Shown here piece by piece: positions 20,246 to 29,291 of a stretch of DNA of 64,000 nucleotides. A model generated the notes under the pieces. It was not told the origin of the DNA, did not search any database, and saw only the letters and a program-made list of their open reading frames with translations. Origin of the DNA: Geomonas silvestris (GTDB lineage: Bacteria; Desulfobacterota; Desulfuromonadia; Geobacterales; Geobacteraceae). How positions within the stretch are numbered: position 1 is the stretch's first letter; each line of letters begins with the position of its first letter. The stretch lies in NCBI RefSeq assembly GCF_014193515.1, contig NZ_BLXX01000014.1, forward strand, positions 62,001 to 126,000. Reading direction: 5' to 3'. The position numbers and the translations under genes are program-made.

Positions 20246-21087
20246 GGACCCTGGTGGTAGGTCTGTTGCTGCTGCCGCTTCCCGCCCTGGCGTACGACGT
20301 CCTGGTACTGCAGTCGCTGCGGGAGAAGAGCTACGAAGAGGCGCTCCGCGGGGTCAGGCGCGAGTGCCCGGCGAGCATGCGCACCGTGGTCCTGTCGGAC
20401 TACGCCGAGATCGACCTCACCCGCCTGCTGCGCGAGGAGCACCCGCGCCTCATCATCGCGGTCGGGGACCGCGCGCTCGAGTTCGCCGAGCGCCAGCGCT
20501 CCATCCCGGTGCTCTTCATGATGGCCCTGCAGGCCAAGGTCCGCACCGGCGCACCGGTTGCCGGGGTCTGGATGCTCCTGGATCCGCAGCGCTACCTCTC
20601 CATATTCGATACCCTGGGGACTCGGCGGGTCGCGGTGCTCTACGACCCCCAGCGCACCGGCGCCTACCTCAAGCGCGCCCAGCTTGCCTCCCGGCGCAGC
20701 GGCATCGAACTCTACGCGCGCGAGGTCCGCTCGCCCAAGGAAACGGTCGCCGTGCTGGAGTCGCTGCGCGGCAAGGTGGACGCGCTTTGGATGCTTCCCG
20801 ACCTGACCGCCGTCTCCACCGAGACCACCGAGGCCTACTTCCTGTTCTCCCAGGGCGAGCGCATCCCGGTGGTGACCTTTGCCGATGCCTACCTCGCCAT
20901 GGGCGGCGCCGTCGCCCTTTCGTTTGACCGCTACGACATCGGCCGCCAACTCGGGGGGATGGCCCAGAGCCTCCTCGAGGGGACTTCCGTCGAGGAGCTG
21001 CAGACCCAGTACCCCCGCAAAGTGCTCATGAAGGTCAACGACGGCGTGTTGCGCCGGTTCAGGCTGGCCCTGCCGGGGGGGAGCTGA
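20233..21087 (+). CDS. ABC-type substrate-binding-like periplasmic protein (TrpX/YtrF-like family)
   Basis: 284 residues with a signal peptide (LVVGLLLLPLPALA) and a type I periplasmic-binding fold like the ABC_sub_bind family (LIIAVGDRALEFA, VAVLYDPQRTGAYL, DALWMLPDLTAV, IPVVTFADAYLAMGGAVALSFDRYDIG). No ABC permease or ATPase is encoded near it; instead it lies between a TonB receptor and a histidine kinase, overlapping each. It is therefore more likely a sensory binding protein for the kinase than part of a transporter (inference). Confidence 0.85.
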   Translation: MQFLRTLVVGLLLLPLPALAYDVLVLQSLREKSYEEALRGVRRECPASMRTVVLSDYAEIDLTRLLREEHPRLIIAVGDRALEFAERQRSIPVLFMMALQAKVRTGAPVAGVWMLLDPQRYLSIFDTLGTRRVAVLYDPQRTGAYLKRAQLASRRSGIELYAREVRSPKETVAVLESLRGKVDALWMLPDLTAVSTETTEAYFLFSQGERIPVVTFADAYLAMGGAVALSFDRYDIGRQLGGMAQSLLEGTSVEELQTQYPRKVLMKVNDGVLRRFRLALPGGS

Positions 21088-22676
21088 TGCCCCTTAGGTT
21101 CCGTATCCCCCACGTCGCCAAGAACTTCCGGTTCCGGATCTACATCACCTTCACCGCGACCATCGCCCTGTTGACCGCGGCCTTTGCCGCGTTCTACGTC
21201 ATCACCGAGGTGAACGGCTTTCGCGCCACCATGGAGCGCGAGGGGCGGCTTTTGGCGACGGTCCTCGCCCAGAACTCCCGGCTGCCGCTTTTTGCCGAGA
21301 ACCGCGAGGCGCTCGCCCTCTTGGCCGCCGGCACGGCGCGCTACCCGTCGGTCCTCTACGTCTCCATCAACAACACCGAAGGGCGCCCGCTCACCGAGGT
21401 GCACAACCGCAAGGAGACCGCCGGAGGGGCGATCGACATGGTGGTCGAGGTGACCTCGCCGGGGCTGGTGAGCTCCCCGGAGGCGGTGCTTTTGGGGCAT
21501 GCGCCGGTGGATCAACAGCGGGTGATCGGACAGGTGCACCTGCGCCTGGACACCTCGAGCGCCCGGGAGCGTCTGAAGAAGCTGGTGGCCGCCACCCTCG
21601 CCATCGGGACCCTGTTCTGGATCGTCGTCTCGCTTTTGAGCTACCAGATCCTGAAAAGGGTTACTGCCTCCTTCAACATGCTGATGCGCGGCATCGAGGA
21701 TATCGGCTCGGGAAACCTCTCTGCCCGGGTGAACCTGGACAGCGACGACGAACTCGGCCGTGCGGCCAACGCCATCAACGCCATGGCCGCCTCTCTGGAG
21801 CTGCGCGAACTGGAGAACCTTTCCCTGCAGGAAGAACTTCTGAAGGCGATGCGGCTCGAGGTGCAGGAAGAGAAAAAGCGGGTGATGGCGCGGCTCATCC
21901 ACACGAACAAGATGACCTCCCTCGGGCTTTTGCTCTCCAGCATGGCCCATGAGATCAACAACCCCAACGCCTCGATCCGCTTCTCCGGTCACATCATCGC
22001 GAAGATCTGGAACGACGCGCTGCCGCTTTTGGACGGGGTGTGGCGCGAGGAGGGGGCATTTTACCTGGGGGGGCTCCCCTTTCAGCAGGCGCGCGCTGCG
22101 TTGCAGGAGAATGCCGACAAGATCGTGGAGAATTCCGAGCGGATCGCCCGGGTGGTCCAGGGGCTCAGGGATTACGGGGTAGGGGACCGCTCCGGCCTGC
22201 GTCCCGACCTGCAGGTGAACGCGGCCGTCGAGGCGGCGCTTTCGGTGCTCGCCTGCCAGATGCACAAGGATATCTGGCTCAAGACCTCTTTGAACCGGGA
22301 GCTCCCGGTCATCACCGGCAACCAGCACCAGATCGAGCAGGTGCTAATCAACCTGGTCCTGAACGCGATGCAGGCCTTCCCGGAAGGGCGCGGGGTGGTG
22401 CTGCTCACCACGAGCTACGACCCCCTAGCGGGTGAGGTGGTCATCGAGGTAGAAGACGACGGGGTGGGGATCAGTGCCGAGAACCGGGAGCGGCTCTTCG
22501 AGCCTTTTTACTCCACCAAGCTGGACCGCGGCGGTAGCGGGCTTGGCCTGTACATCTCCCAGTACATCGTGGCTGAGCACGGCGGGCGGCTGGAGCTCGT
22601 GCCCCGGCCCGGGGGCGGGACCCTGGCCCGGGTACTGCTCCCCGCCGTGCCGGAAGTGCCGGCGCCGGCAGGCTAG
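21087..22676 (+). CDS. HAMP-domain membrane sensor histidine kinase
   Basis: 529 residues. First membrane segment about residues 18-40, periplasmic loop to about 165, second membrane segment about 170-190 (ATLAIGTLFWIVVSLLSYQIL), a HAMP domain to about 245, a coiled region, H-box SSMAHEINNPNASI, and HATPase boxes (NLVLNAMQAF, DDGVGI, GGSGLGLYISQYIV). TGATG overlap with the binding-protein gene. Probably reads ligand occupancy of that protein; the NtrC-family regulator at 14813 is a candidate partner. Its stop overlaps that of the convergent next gene within CTAG. Confidence 0.92.
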   Translation: MPLRFRIPHVAKNFRFRIYITFTATIALLTAAFAAFYVITEVNGFRATMEREGRLLATVLAQNSRLPLFAENREALALLAAGTARYPSVLYVSINNTEGRPLTEVHNRKETAGGAIDMVVEVTSPGLVSSPEAVLLGHAPVDQQRVIGQVHLRLDTSSARERLKKLVAATLAIGTLFWIVVSLLSYQILKRVTASFNMLMRGIEDIGSGNLSARVNLDSDDELGRAANAINAMAASLELRELENLSLQEELLKAMRLEVQEEKKRVMARLIHTNKMTSLGLLLSSMAHEINNPNASIRFSGHIIAKIWNDALPLLDGVWREEGAFYLGGLPFQQARAALQENADKIVENSERIARVVQGLRDYGVGDRSGLRPDLQVNAAVEAALSVLACQMHKDIWLKTSLNRELPVITGNQHQIEQVLINLVLNAMQAFPEGRGVVLLTTSYDPLAGEVVIEVEDDGVGISAENRERLFEPFYSTKLDRGGSGLGLYISQYIVAEHGGRLELVPRPGGGTLARVLLPAVPEVPAPAG

Positions 22677-22978
22677 TGGGGCGGCGAGGCCTGCTCCGAA
22701 CCGAGGATGCTCAGCATGCCGCTGATCCGCTCCATCAGTTCGCTCAGCGCCTCGCCGTCGTATCCTCCGCAGCAGATCCCCTTCATCTGGTGCAGTAAAC
22801 CCTCGAACACCTCCTCGCCACACGAGCCCGATCTCACCTCGCTGGGGAGCGCGTCGTTGAGCAGCAGGCGCTTCATCTGGATCAGCTGGATCTCCACGCG
22901 CAGCTTCTTTATGGTCGGCATCTCGCTCTGTTTGAGCAACTGCAGGCATTGGTTGATGATTCGGTACTGGTTGTCCAT
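22673..22978 (-). CDS. Conserved-looking small protein of unknown function
   Basis: 101 residues, mainly helical, with a GICCGGYDG segment around residue 70. GGAGG precedes ATG 22978. I do not recognise the family. It is convergent with the HAMP kinase: both stop codons use the single tetranucleotide CTAG. Four cysteines could bind a metal, but no standard motif is present. Confidence 0.6.
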   Translation of the reverse strand: MDNQYRIINQCLQLLKQSEMPTIKKLRVEIQLIQMKRLLLNDALPSEVRSGSCGEEVFEGLLHQMKGICCGGYDGEALSELMERISGMLSILGSEQASPPH

Positions 22979-23189
22979 GGCGTGGCTTCCTCCGGGGTAT
23001 TGCTCGCTGGTGCGGCCTTTGACCTTATACCAGAAGCGTACCAAGTAGCCGCATCGTGTTTTCTTGCGAAATATCGGTGGGTTAGCCGCGGGGCTGCGGG
23101 GGCGGGGCCTGGCGGGGCTGTGAAATAATTTACAATAGCTTGTCGTTGCGGGTGCAAGTTGGCGGATTAGTGCCGCTTTTCCCGGTTTC

Positions 23190-23220
23190 GTAAAAAAAGG
23201 CACAGGTTTCCTTTTTTTAC
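23190..23220 (-). terminator. Intrinsic terminator with A/T-run stem
   Basis: GTAAAAAAAGG (23190-23200) pairs with CCTTTTTTTAC (23210-23220) around a 9-base loop. It lies 28 bases past the stop of the small minus-strand gene at 23248-23442 and supports that gene being real. Confidence 0.7.
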
Positions 23221-23247
23221 AGCGGCCTTCCCTGCGTGACCATCCAG

Positions 23248-23442
23248 TTACCGGGAGTAGCGCCGGGGGTGGGGGGTGGACCGTGCACAGAACGCCAGGT
23301 CGTCAGCGGTCCCATCGCCCTTCGGCATCCCCCAGACGGCCAGGGTGGCGGTGTCGGAAAGGCCGTGGGCGGTCGGCTGCTCGCAGCTCGTTTTCCGGGT
23401 AATTTCGCAGGTCAGCTCGTCGTAGGAAACCGTGATCCTCAT
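23248..23442 (-). CDS. Small hypothetical protein
   Basis: 64 residues. AAGGAG lies at good spacing from ATG 23442 and a terminator follows the stop, which is why I keep it. The N-terminal half looks protein-like (MRITVSYDELTCEITRK); the C-terminal end is basic and Pro-rich. No family recognised. Confidence 0.5.
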   Translation of the reverse strand: MRITVSYDELTCEITRKTSCEQPTAHGLSDTATLAVWGMPKGDGTADDLAFCARSTPHPRRYSR

Positions 23443-23753
23443 GGTGCTCCTTTTGGTGCGCGGCGCTCGGTGCGTGTTTACTCATCGCACGGGTACTGGT
23501 ATCGGCTGCGCCGGCGCTTTCCTTACAAAAAACCTTCCTGCTAAATTCCTGAAACGCTCATGTGCGGCTCCGGCCGGCGCCTGGCCGCTCGGCACCTTGG
23601 ATGCGCCGCAGGCAAGGATGGTGCGCGGCAGACAAGGGGGCAGCGGCTGAGATGGCGGTTGACTTTGCAGGGGAGTACCCTAGAATGGGCACGGCGCCAG
23701 GGGGGAGCCCCGATGCGGGTGGGATTTTCCACGAGAGAAAAGCGAGGTGAACC
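23443..23753. other. Divergent intergenic region
   Basis: About 310 bases between the small minus gene and the isochorismatase-family gene. The right side holds a good promoter for the latter; the rest is GC-rich sequence in which I see no gene or riboswitch. Confidence 0.5.
23659..23686 (+). promoter_or_regulatory. Sigma-70 promoter of the isochorismatase-family gene
   Basis: TTGACT at 23659-23664, 16-base spacer, TAGAAT at 23681-23686; about 67 bases upstream of ATG 23754. Confidence 0.65.
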
Positions 23754-24305
23754 ATGAAGAACTGCCTGATCTTGGTAGACATCCAGAACGATTACTTCAC
23801 CGGTGGCAGGATGGCCCTGGTCGGTATGGAGGAGGCGGCGTCGCGCGCCCAAAGCCTCCTGAAGCGGTTCCGCGCCGCAAACCTGCCGGTGATCCATGTC
23901 CAGCACGTAGCCGCCCGCCCCGACGCGACCTTCTTCCTTCCCGAGAACCAGGGCGCCGAGATCCACCCGCTGGTGACGCCGCTTCCGGGGGAACCGGTCC
24001 TAGTGAAGCACTTCCCCAACAGCTTCCGGCATACCCCGTTGCTGGAGACCCTCAAGGAACAGGGGACCTACGATCTCACCATCTGCGGCGCCATGAGCCA
24101 CATGTGCATCGACGCCACGACCAGGGCCGCCTTCGACTTCGGGTTCAACTGCACCGTCGCCGAGGACGCCTGCGCCACCCGCGACCTGGTCTTCAAGGGG
24201 AAACCGGTCAAGGCCGCCGAGGTTCATGCCGCCTTCATGGCGGCTCTCTCCGTTCCCTATGCCCAGATCGCCCAGACCCGGGATCTAGTCGAGCGGCTGG
24301 GGTGA
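23754..24305 (+). CDS. Isochorismatase-family cysteine hydrolase
   Basis: 183 residues with the family triad: Asp9 (LVDIQNDYF), Lys85 (VLVKHFPNSF) and nucleophile Cys118 (GAMSHMCIDAT), including the cis-peptide-forming GAMSHMC loop. Close to the YcaC/nicotinamidase-like group that hydrolyses amides such as nicotinamide or N-carbamoyl compounds; the substrate is not assignable. Own promoter upstream; convergent with the hybrid kinase gene three bases away. Confidence 0.88.
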   Translation: MKNCLILVDIQNDYFTGGRMALVGMEEAASRAQSLLKRFRAANLPVIHVQHVAARPDATFFLPENQGAEIHPLVTPLPGEPVLVKHFPNSFRHTPLLETLKEQGTYDLTICGAMSHMCIDATTRAAFDFGFNCTVAEDACATRDLVFKGKPVKAAEVHAAFMAALSVPYAQIAQTRDLVERLG

Positions 24306-24308
24306 TCC

Positions 24309-27300
24309 CTAGGCGCTCGGCCTCAGGCCGGCCAGGGTCTCAGCCAGCTCGGAGACCTTGTACGGCTTGCGAACCGCACCGCAGAACCCGAAATCCGTGT
24401 AGTCGGAGAGGGCGAGGTCGTTCGAGTAGCCGCTGGAGACCACCAGCCGCGCGGTCGGGTCGTAGGCCAGGATGTGCTGGGCCGCCTCCTTCCCCCCCAT
24501 CCCCCCCGGGATGGTGAGGTCCATGATCACTGCGAGAAAGGGGGCCCCCTGCTCCCGGGCCTCACGGTACTGCGCTATGGCCTGCGCGCCGTCGGTGCAG
24601 GTGGTCACCTGGTATCCCAGGTAGTTGAGGATCTGCGCGGCGAGTACCCGGACCATCTCCTCGTCGTCCATAACCAAAACGCAGCCGCCGGCTGGTTCCC
24701 CGCGCACCGCCTCGCGCAGGGGCTCGTGCTCAGGGGCGCGCTCCTCGGTGGCCGGCAGAAACAGGTCGAAGCTGGTACCCACCCCCAGCTCCGAGTTCAC
24801 CATGATGTGGCCGCCGTGCTTGCGGACGATGGAGAGGGTCGAGGCGAGCCCCAGGCCGTTGCCGCCGGATTTGGTGGTGAAATAGGGGTCGAAGATGTTC
24901 TTCAGGTCGGCCTGCCGGATGCCGCAGCCGTCGTCCTGAAACTGCAGCTTCACGTAGGGCCCCGGCGGCAGCGAGAGCCGGTTCCCCGGCTCCAAAAGCA
25001 CGTTCTCGCCGCTCACCGCCAGGGTGCCGCCGCCGGACATGGCGTGCACCGCGTTGATCACGATGTTGTTGAAGGCCTGGTTCATCTGCCCCGCGTCCGC
25101 CTCGATGTGCCTGAGATCCATGGCGAGCGAGATGCGCGCCTGGACGCTGGTGCCGCGCAGCGCGAGCGACACCGATTCGGCCACCAGGTTCCTGAGCGAG
25201 ACCACCTTTTTGAGCGGCTGCCCCCCCTTGGCGAAGGTGAGCAGCTGGTGCGCGAGCTCCGCCGCCCGCAGCGAGGCCTTCTCAGCCGCCTGCAAGGGGA
25301 GGCGCGCCTCGCTCTCTTCCTTTAGGACCATCTGGGCAAAAGAGATGTTGCCCATGATGCCGGTCAGGATGTTGTTGAAGTCGTGCGCGATCCCGCCTGC
25401 CAGCACCCCCAAAGACTCCATCTTCTGCACCTTTAGAAGCTCGTTGTGGATGAACTCCTGCTCGGTTATGTCGGTGAGGATCTCCAGGGTCCGCCCCTGG
25501 GAGAGCTGGGTGTTCACGATGACGTGGCGCAGGTTCCCGTCGCGGCAGGTCACCAGGGTCTCCAGGGGGGGGACCGTCCCGGTGCTGCGGCGCGCCTCGG
25601 CGATGAGCGCCTGCCGGCTCTCCCTCTGGAATCGGCGCTGCTCCGCGTCGGGATAGGCCTTTTCGTACCACTCGTCCACGGTCGCCAACTCGTCCATCCC
25701 GTAGCCGAACAGCTCGGCGAACCGGCCGTTCAGGTATTCCACGACCCCCGCCCCGTTGTACCACCAGACCCCCGCCGGCATGTTGTCCATGAGGGTCCTC
25801 AGCGTCGCCTCGCTCTCGCGCAACAACTGCTCGGCCCACAGCCGCTCGGTGGAATCCCGGATGCACTCGATCGCCGCGATCACCTCCCCCTGGGAGTCCC
25901 TGAGCACCGATGCGGTCGCCGAGAGGAAGGGGGCCCGGCCGTTGCGGCTGGGGAGGCTCCCCGTGTAGGCCTCCCCGAAGGTGGTGTCCGCCTCCCGGTG
26001 CAGGACCGCGTACTCCTTGCGGTCCCGGCAGGCAGGGTTCAGGGCGAGGTCGATCAGGATCGGGCGGCGCTCGCCGTAGAAGGGGAGGGCATACTCGAAG
26101 TCCCCTTTGCCGATTATTTCGTGGGCCTTCACGCCGGTCATCGCCTCGATGGCGCGGTTCCAGGCGAGCACCCGCCCCTCCTTGTCGATCACCAAGGTGG
26201 CGTCCGGGAGGAAGTTGATGATGTCCAAAAGCTGCTGCCCGGATTCCCTGAGGGCGAGGTCCGCCTGCTTGCGGTCGGTGATGTCCTCCAGGCAGCCGGT
26301 CCAGACCAGGTCGCCGGGCGCTGCGCCGGGCTGGGGGAGCGAGGTGGCCAGGATCCAGCGGGTCTCGCCGTCGGGCCTCAGGATGCGGAACTCGCGGCTG
26401 AAGGGGCCGCAGGCGTCCACCGTGAAGTCGCCGGTGCAGAGGCTTCCGGCCCGGTCCTCGGGGTGGACCAGCTCGACGAAGCGGGCGGTATCGGCGGTAA
26501 GCTCCTCGGCGGCGACCCCGGCCAGTTGGTAGATCTTGTCCCCCACGAAGCTGAACCCTTCGCCCCGGTCGCTTTTGCGGTACTCGTAGATCACCACCGG
26601 GACCGCCCCCACCATGGCGCGGAAACGGGCCTCGCTCTCGCGCAGGGCCTCCTCGAACTGGCGGCGCTCCTCGATCTCGGAGGCCAGCAGGCGGTTGCGC
26701 TCGTCGACCGCCGCCTCGCGCAGGGTGGTTTCCGCAAGGTGCACCTGCAACACGGCGGTGCGGGTGTTCATGCGCTGCAGATAGAACATGCCGAACAGGA
26801 TGAAGAGGGCGATGCCGCCGGTGGTGTAGAGCATGCGGCGCGGGGCGCGGGCGTCGAACATCTCGGCCCCGGGGACCACGGTGATGAGGGAGAGTGCCGT
26901 CCCCTGCACCGGCACCAGTATGGCGTGCCCGAGGGAGGCGGTCTCACCCGGCGCTGGCGGGAGGCGGTAGGGGACCAGCGGCCGGATGTCCGGTGGGAGG
27001 GAGAGCTCCCGGGGGCCCAAAAGGGTGCGCAGGCGGGCCGGGAGGTTCAGGTAATCCTGCCCGAAGACCAGGGCCACCGGGAAGCGCGAGGTCTCAGCCG
27101 ATGCCTCGATGAAGTACTGGTAGACCTGTGCGGCAGAAATCCACCCCACGACCTCCCCGGCGTAGCGACCCTTGAAGCTCACCGGCTCCGAGAGGACCAG
27201 CTTCGCCTCCCCCCCCTTGAGTTCCAGGGTCATCCGGGAGGTCGGTTTCGCGGAGCCGAGGTAGCGCTGCCAGGAACCTTGGGTGGCGCCGCTGCGGTGC

Positions 27301-27713
27301 GCGGTGTCGGCGAGGAGTGCGCCGGACTCCTCGACGAAGACGATCCGTTCGAAGATGGGCGAGCCCCCCAGGCGCTTGGAACTGCGCTTTTTCAGAAACA
27401 GCTCGTCGATCATGATCTGGCTGGCCCGCAACCCGTATTCCAGGGACATCCCCAGGGCCTGGTTCTCGAAGTACGCCGAGACCTCGCGGGATTCGCCCAG
27501 TTCGTGAAGCCCGTCTTTCTGCTCCCCGAAGAAGTAGCTCAGCGCCGTGGCGCGCCGGGAGGTGTCCGAGGTCAGCTGCTTGAGGGCGGCGTCCTGGACG
27601 GCGAGCTGGGTCCGGTACTGGGCCAGTACCAGGTAGCCTATGTAGCCGACCAGGGCGAGGCCGATAAGCGTCGCCAGTACCCTGCTTGTCTGACTGAGGA
27701 TCTTGAACACCAT
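24309..27713 (-). CDS. Membrane hybrid histidine kinase (sensor domain, multiple PAS, HisKA-HATPase-REC)
   Basis: 1134 residues. A first membrane segment near 10-32, a large periplasmic sensor of about 260 residues (Cache-like position), a second membrane segment near 295-317 (GGIALFILFGMFYL), three PAS regions (about 355-480, 490-615, 620-740), a phospho-acceptor [10 protein letters not shown], HATPase (GGNGLGLASTLSIV) and a C-terminal receiver (VLVMDDEEMV, AVIMDLTIPGGMG). It follows a periplasmic binding protein gene by 57 bases on the same strand, so the binding protein probably supplies its ligand signal. Confidence 0.92.
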   Translation of the reverse strand: MVFKILSQTSRVLATLIGLALVGYIGYLVLAQYRTQLAVQDAALKQLTSDTSRRATALSYFFGEQKDGLHELGESREVSAYFENQALGMSLEYGLRASQIMIDELFLKKRSSKRLGGSPIFERIVFVEESGALLADTAHRSGATQGSWQRYLGSAKPTSRMTLELKGGEAKLVLSEPVSFKGRYAGEVVGWISAAQVYQYFIEASAETSRFPVALVFGQDYLNLPARLRTLLGPRELSLPPDIRPLVPYRLPPAPGETASLGHAILVPVQGTALSLITVVPGAEMFDARAPRRMLYTTGGIALFILFGMFYLQRMNTRTAVLQVHLAETTLREAAVDERNRLLASEIEERRQFEEALRESEARFRAMVGAVPVVIYEYRKSDRGEGFSFVGDKIYQLAGVAAEELTADTARFVELVHPEDRAGSLCTGDFTVDACGPFSREFRILRPDGETRWILATSLPQPGAAPGDLVWTGCLEDITDRKQADLALRESGQQLLDIINFLPDATLVIDKEGRVLAWNRAIEAMTGVKAHEIIGKGDFEYALPFYGERRPILIDLALNPACRDRKEYAVLHREADTTFGEAYTGSLPSRNGRAPFLSATASVLRDSQGEVIAAIECIRDSTERLWAEQLLRESEATLRTLMDNMPAGVWWYNGAGVVEYLNGRFAELFGYGMDELATVDEWYEKAYPDAEQRRFQRESRQALIAEARRSTGTVPPLETLVTCRDGNLRHVIVNTQLSQGRTLEILTDITEQEFIHNELLKVQKMESLGVLAGGIAHDFNNILTGIMGNISFAQMVLKEESEARLPLQAAEKASLRAAELAHQLLTFAKGGQPLKKVVSLRNLVAESVSLALRGTSVQARISLAMDLRHIEADAGQMNQAFNNIVINAVHAMSGGGTLAVSGENVLLEPGNRLSLPPGPYVKLQFQDDGCGIRQADLKNIFDPYFTTKSGGNGLGLASTLSIVRKHGGHIMVNSELGVGTSFDLFLPATEERAPEHEPLREAVRGEPAGGCVLVMDDEEMVRVLAAQILNYLGYQVTTCTDGAQAIAQYREAREQGAPFLAVIMDLTIPGGMGGKEAAQHILAYDPTARLVVSSGYSNDLALSDYTDFGFCGAVRKPYKVSELAETLAGLRPSA

Positions 27714-27770
27714 GAAGGGTCAACCTTTGGTTCCGGCGCGACCGTCTGGTGCGGGCGCCGCGTCCGGGGG

Positions 27771-28667
27771 CTACTTGCCCCTGAAGAAGTCAGGGAAGAA
27801 CGCCGAGGCGCTCGGGTAGTAGCGCTTGACGATCCTCGCGTAGCTCCCGTCGCGCTGGGCCTGCTTCAGGAAGCTGTTGAAGGCGTCGCGCAGTAGCGGG
27901 GAGCTCTTGGGAAAGGCGACCGCCATCTCCTGCTTGTGCGATACCGGACCGAGGATCTTGATCTTCCCCGGCCATTTGTTCAGCGCCACCAGGGCGTCCG
28001 GGACGTCCAGGATGGTCATCTGTGCCTCGCCGGCGATCACCGCGGGGGCCAGTTCGTTGAGGCTGCCGTTGTAGCAGATCACCTTGGCGCCGGTCGCCTC
28101 CAGGTTGTAGAGATCCGGGTCGAGGCAGGTCTTCTTGAGGGCCAGCACCTCCCGGTTCTTCATGAGCTGTTTGGTGTGCGCGATGTCCTTGTCGATGTTG
28201 CCGGAGGGCTTGATCGGCTTCACCTTGGCGTCCACCCGCGCCACGAGCCAGATCTGGCTGGGGAAGGTCGGGTCGGAGAACAGGACCACCTTCTGGCGCC
28301 AGGGGAGCACCGTGAAGCCGTTGGCGACCAGGTCTCCCTTTACCGGGGTCTCTTCGAGGAGGGCGACCTCGTCCCCCTGGGTCTGGACCTTTTTCCCGAT
28401 CAGGTCCTGGACCACGGTCCCCCAGTCCGTCTTCACGTACTCGTAGCGCACCCCGAGGTGCTTGGCGAAAAGCCGCATCAGTTCGACGTCCATCCCGTCG
28501 CCGGCGCCGGTGACGAAGTTTGCGTAGGGAATCCCCAGGTGGCGCAGGACGCCGCTTTTACGTACCTGGGGGAGGTCGCCGCTGAATGCCTGGCCGGAAA
28601 GGGAGAGGAAAACGCTGGCTGCTATGATAGCTAGGCCCAGCTTGCGTCTCAGAAAAGGTGTTGCCAT
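27771..28667 (-). CDS. Family 3 extracellular solute-binding protein, orphan
   Basis: About 298 residues from ATG 28667 (GAGG upstream). Signal peptide (LGLAIIAASVFLSLSGQAFS), then an SBP_bac_3 domain (LRHLGIPYANFVTGAGDGMDVELMRLFAKHLGV, later VLALKKTCLDPDLY and ILDVPDALVAL). The family binds amino acids or similar small molecules, but no permease or ATPase is adjacent; the next gene is a hybrid kinase, suggesting a sensory role. Ends FFPDFFRGK. Confidence 0.88.
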   Translation of the reverse strand: MATPFLRRKLGLAIIAASVFLSLSGQAFSGDLPQVRKSGVLRHLGIPYANFVTGAGDGMDVELMRLFAKHLGVRYEYVKTDWGTVVQDLIGKKVQTQGDEVALLEETPVKGDLVANGFTVLPWRQKVVLFSDPTFPSQIWLVARVDAKVKPIKPSGNIDKDIAHTKQLMKNREVLALKKTCLDPDLYNLEATGAKVICYNGSLNELAPAVIAGEAQMTILDVPDALVALNKWPGKIKILGPVSHKQEMAVAFPKSSPLLRDAFNSFLKQAQRDGSYARIVKRYYPSASAFFPDFFRGK

Positions 28668-29121
28668 GTTGAAGACCTCGGGGGAGATAGGGTGCCTGCC
28701 TGCTCTGTTCGGCATTTCCTGCAGAAGGTTCAGACAAAAAACGGCTGCGGCCTGCCGGTTGTACCTCAGCCTGATTGGTTGGATCTAACAGCTGTTGCCT
28801 GTCACGGGCATTCTCCCACGTTTAGGGCGTACTTCCGGTACAACATCGGGAGATCACCCAGAGCGTGCCGGAAAGTACTGACAGTGGTTGCTGCCGGGAG
28901 TATCGATTCAAGTTTTGGTCTGCAATTGTGTAGCTAACTTAGTTTATTGTCCAGTCTTCTTTGTCTTAGTGCGCATATTTTGAATCACTAAGACGGGTTT
29001 TTTTCTCGGTCGGTTGCGTCAGGTTTGCCGCAGAGTGGATAGCCCTTAAGGCTGAGAGGATTTTGATTTATCTTGGAGTCAGGATGGGGTAAGGTAGCAT
29101 GCTTCGAGGGAGGTGTCGCAC
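28668..29121. other. Intergenic region with an isolated plus-strand terminator
   Basis: About 450 bases, AT-rich around 28900-29050. It contains a good intrinsic terminator for plus-strand transcription (28963-29004) although no plus-strand gene lies upstream; promoters for the binding-protein gene and the zinc-ribbon gene must also be here but are not clear. Confidence 0.5.
28963..29004 (+). terminator. Intrinsic terminator without an upstream gene
   Basis: GTCTTAGTG (28963-28971) pairs with CACTAAGAC (28986-28994), followed by GGG and seven T. Possible end of an unannotated small RNA or an attenuator in the leader of the genes starting at 29122. Confidence 0.7.
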
Positions 29122-29289
29122 GTGTTTGAGCAGCAGTACGATGAGGAGATGAGCGCCGAGATCAGGCGTCTTGAGGCGAGCGCGCGGGCGGCGCGTGCCG
29201 GGCACCCCGAATGGGAGAACGCCTGTGTCGCGTGTGGCTGTCGTCTGGCGGGAACCGAGGAACGCTGCGCCCCGTGCGGCGGGAACTGA
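29122..29289 (+). CDS. Small C-terminal zinc-ribbon protein
   Basis: 55 residues from GTG 29122 with GGAGG eight bases upstream. A charged helix (residues 1-33) precedes CVACGC and CAPCGG, two CxxC pairs typical of a zinc ribbon. It ends three bases before the GTG assigned to the next gene, so the two are coupled. Too short for automated callers; function unknown. Confidence 0.7.
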   Translation: MFEQQYDEEMSAEIRRLEASARAARAGHPEWENACVACGCRLAGTEERCAPCGGN

Positions 29290-29291
29290 CC

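Noticed and set aside
25446-27896. An 816-codon plus-strand open frame opposite the membrane hybrid kinase
   Set aside because: Antisense shadow; the minus strand encodes unmistakable PAS, HATPase and receiver domains.
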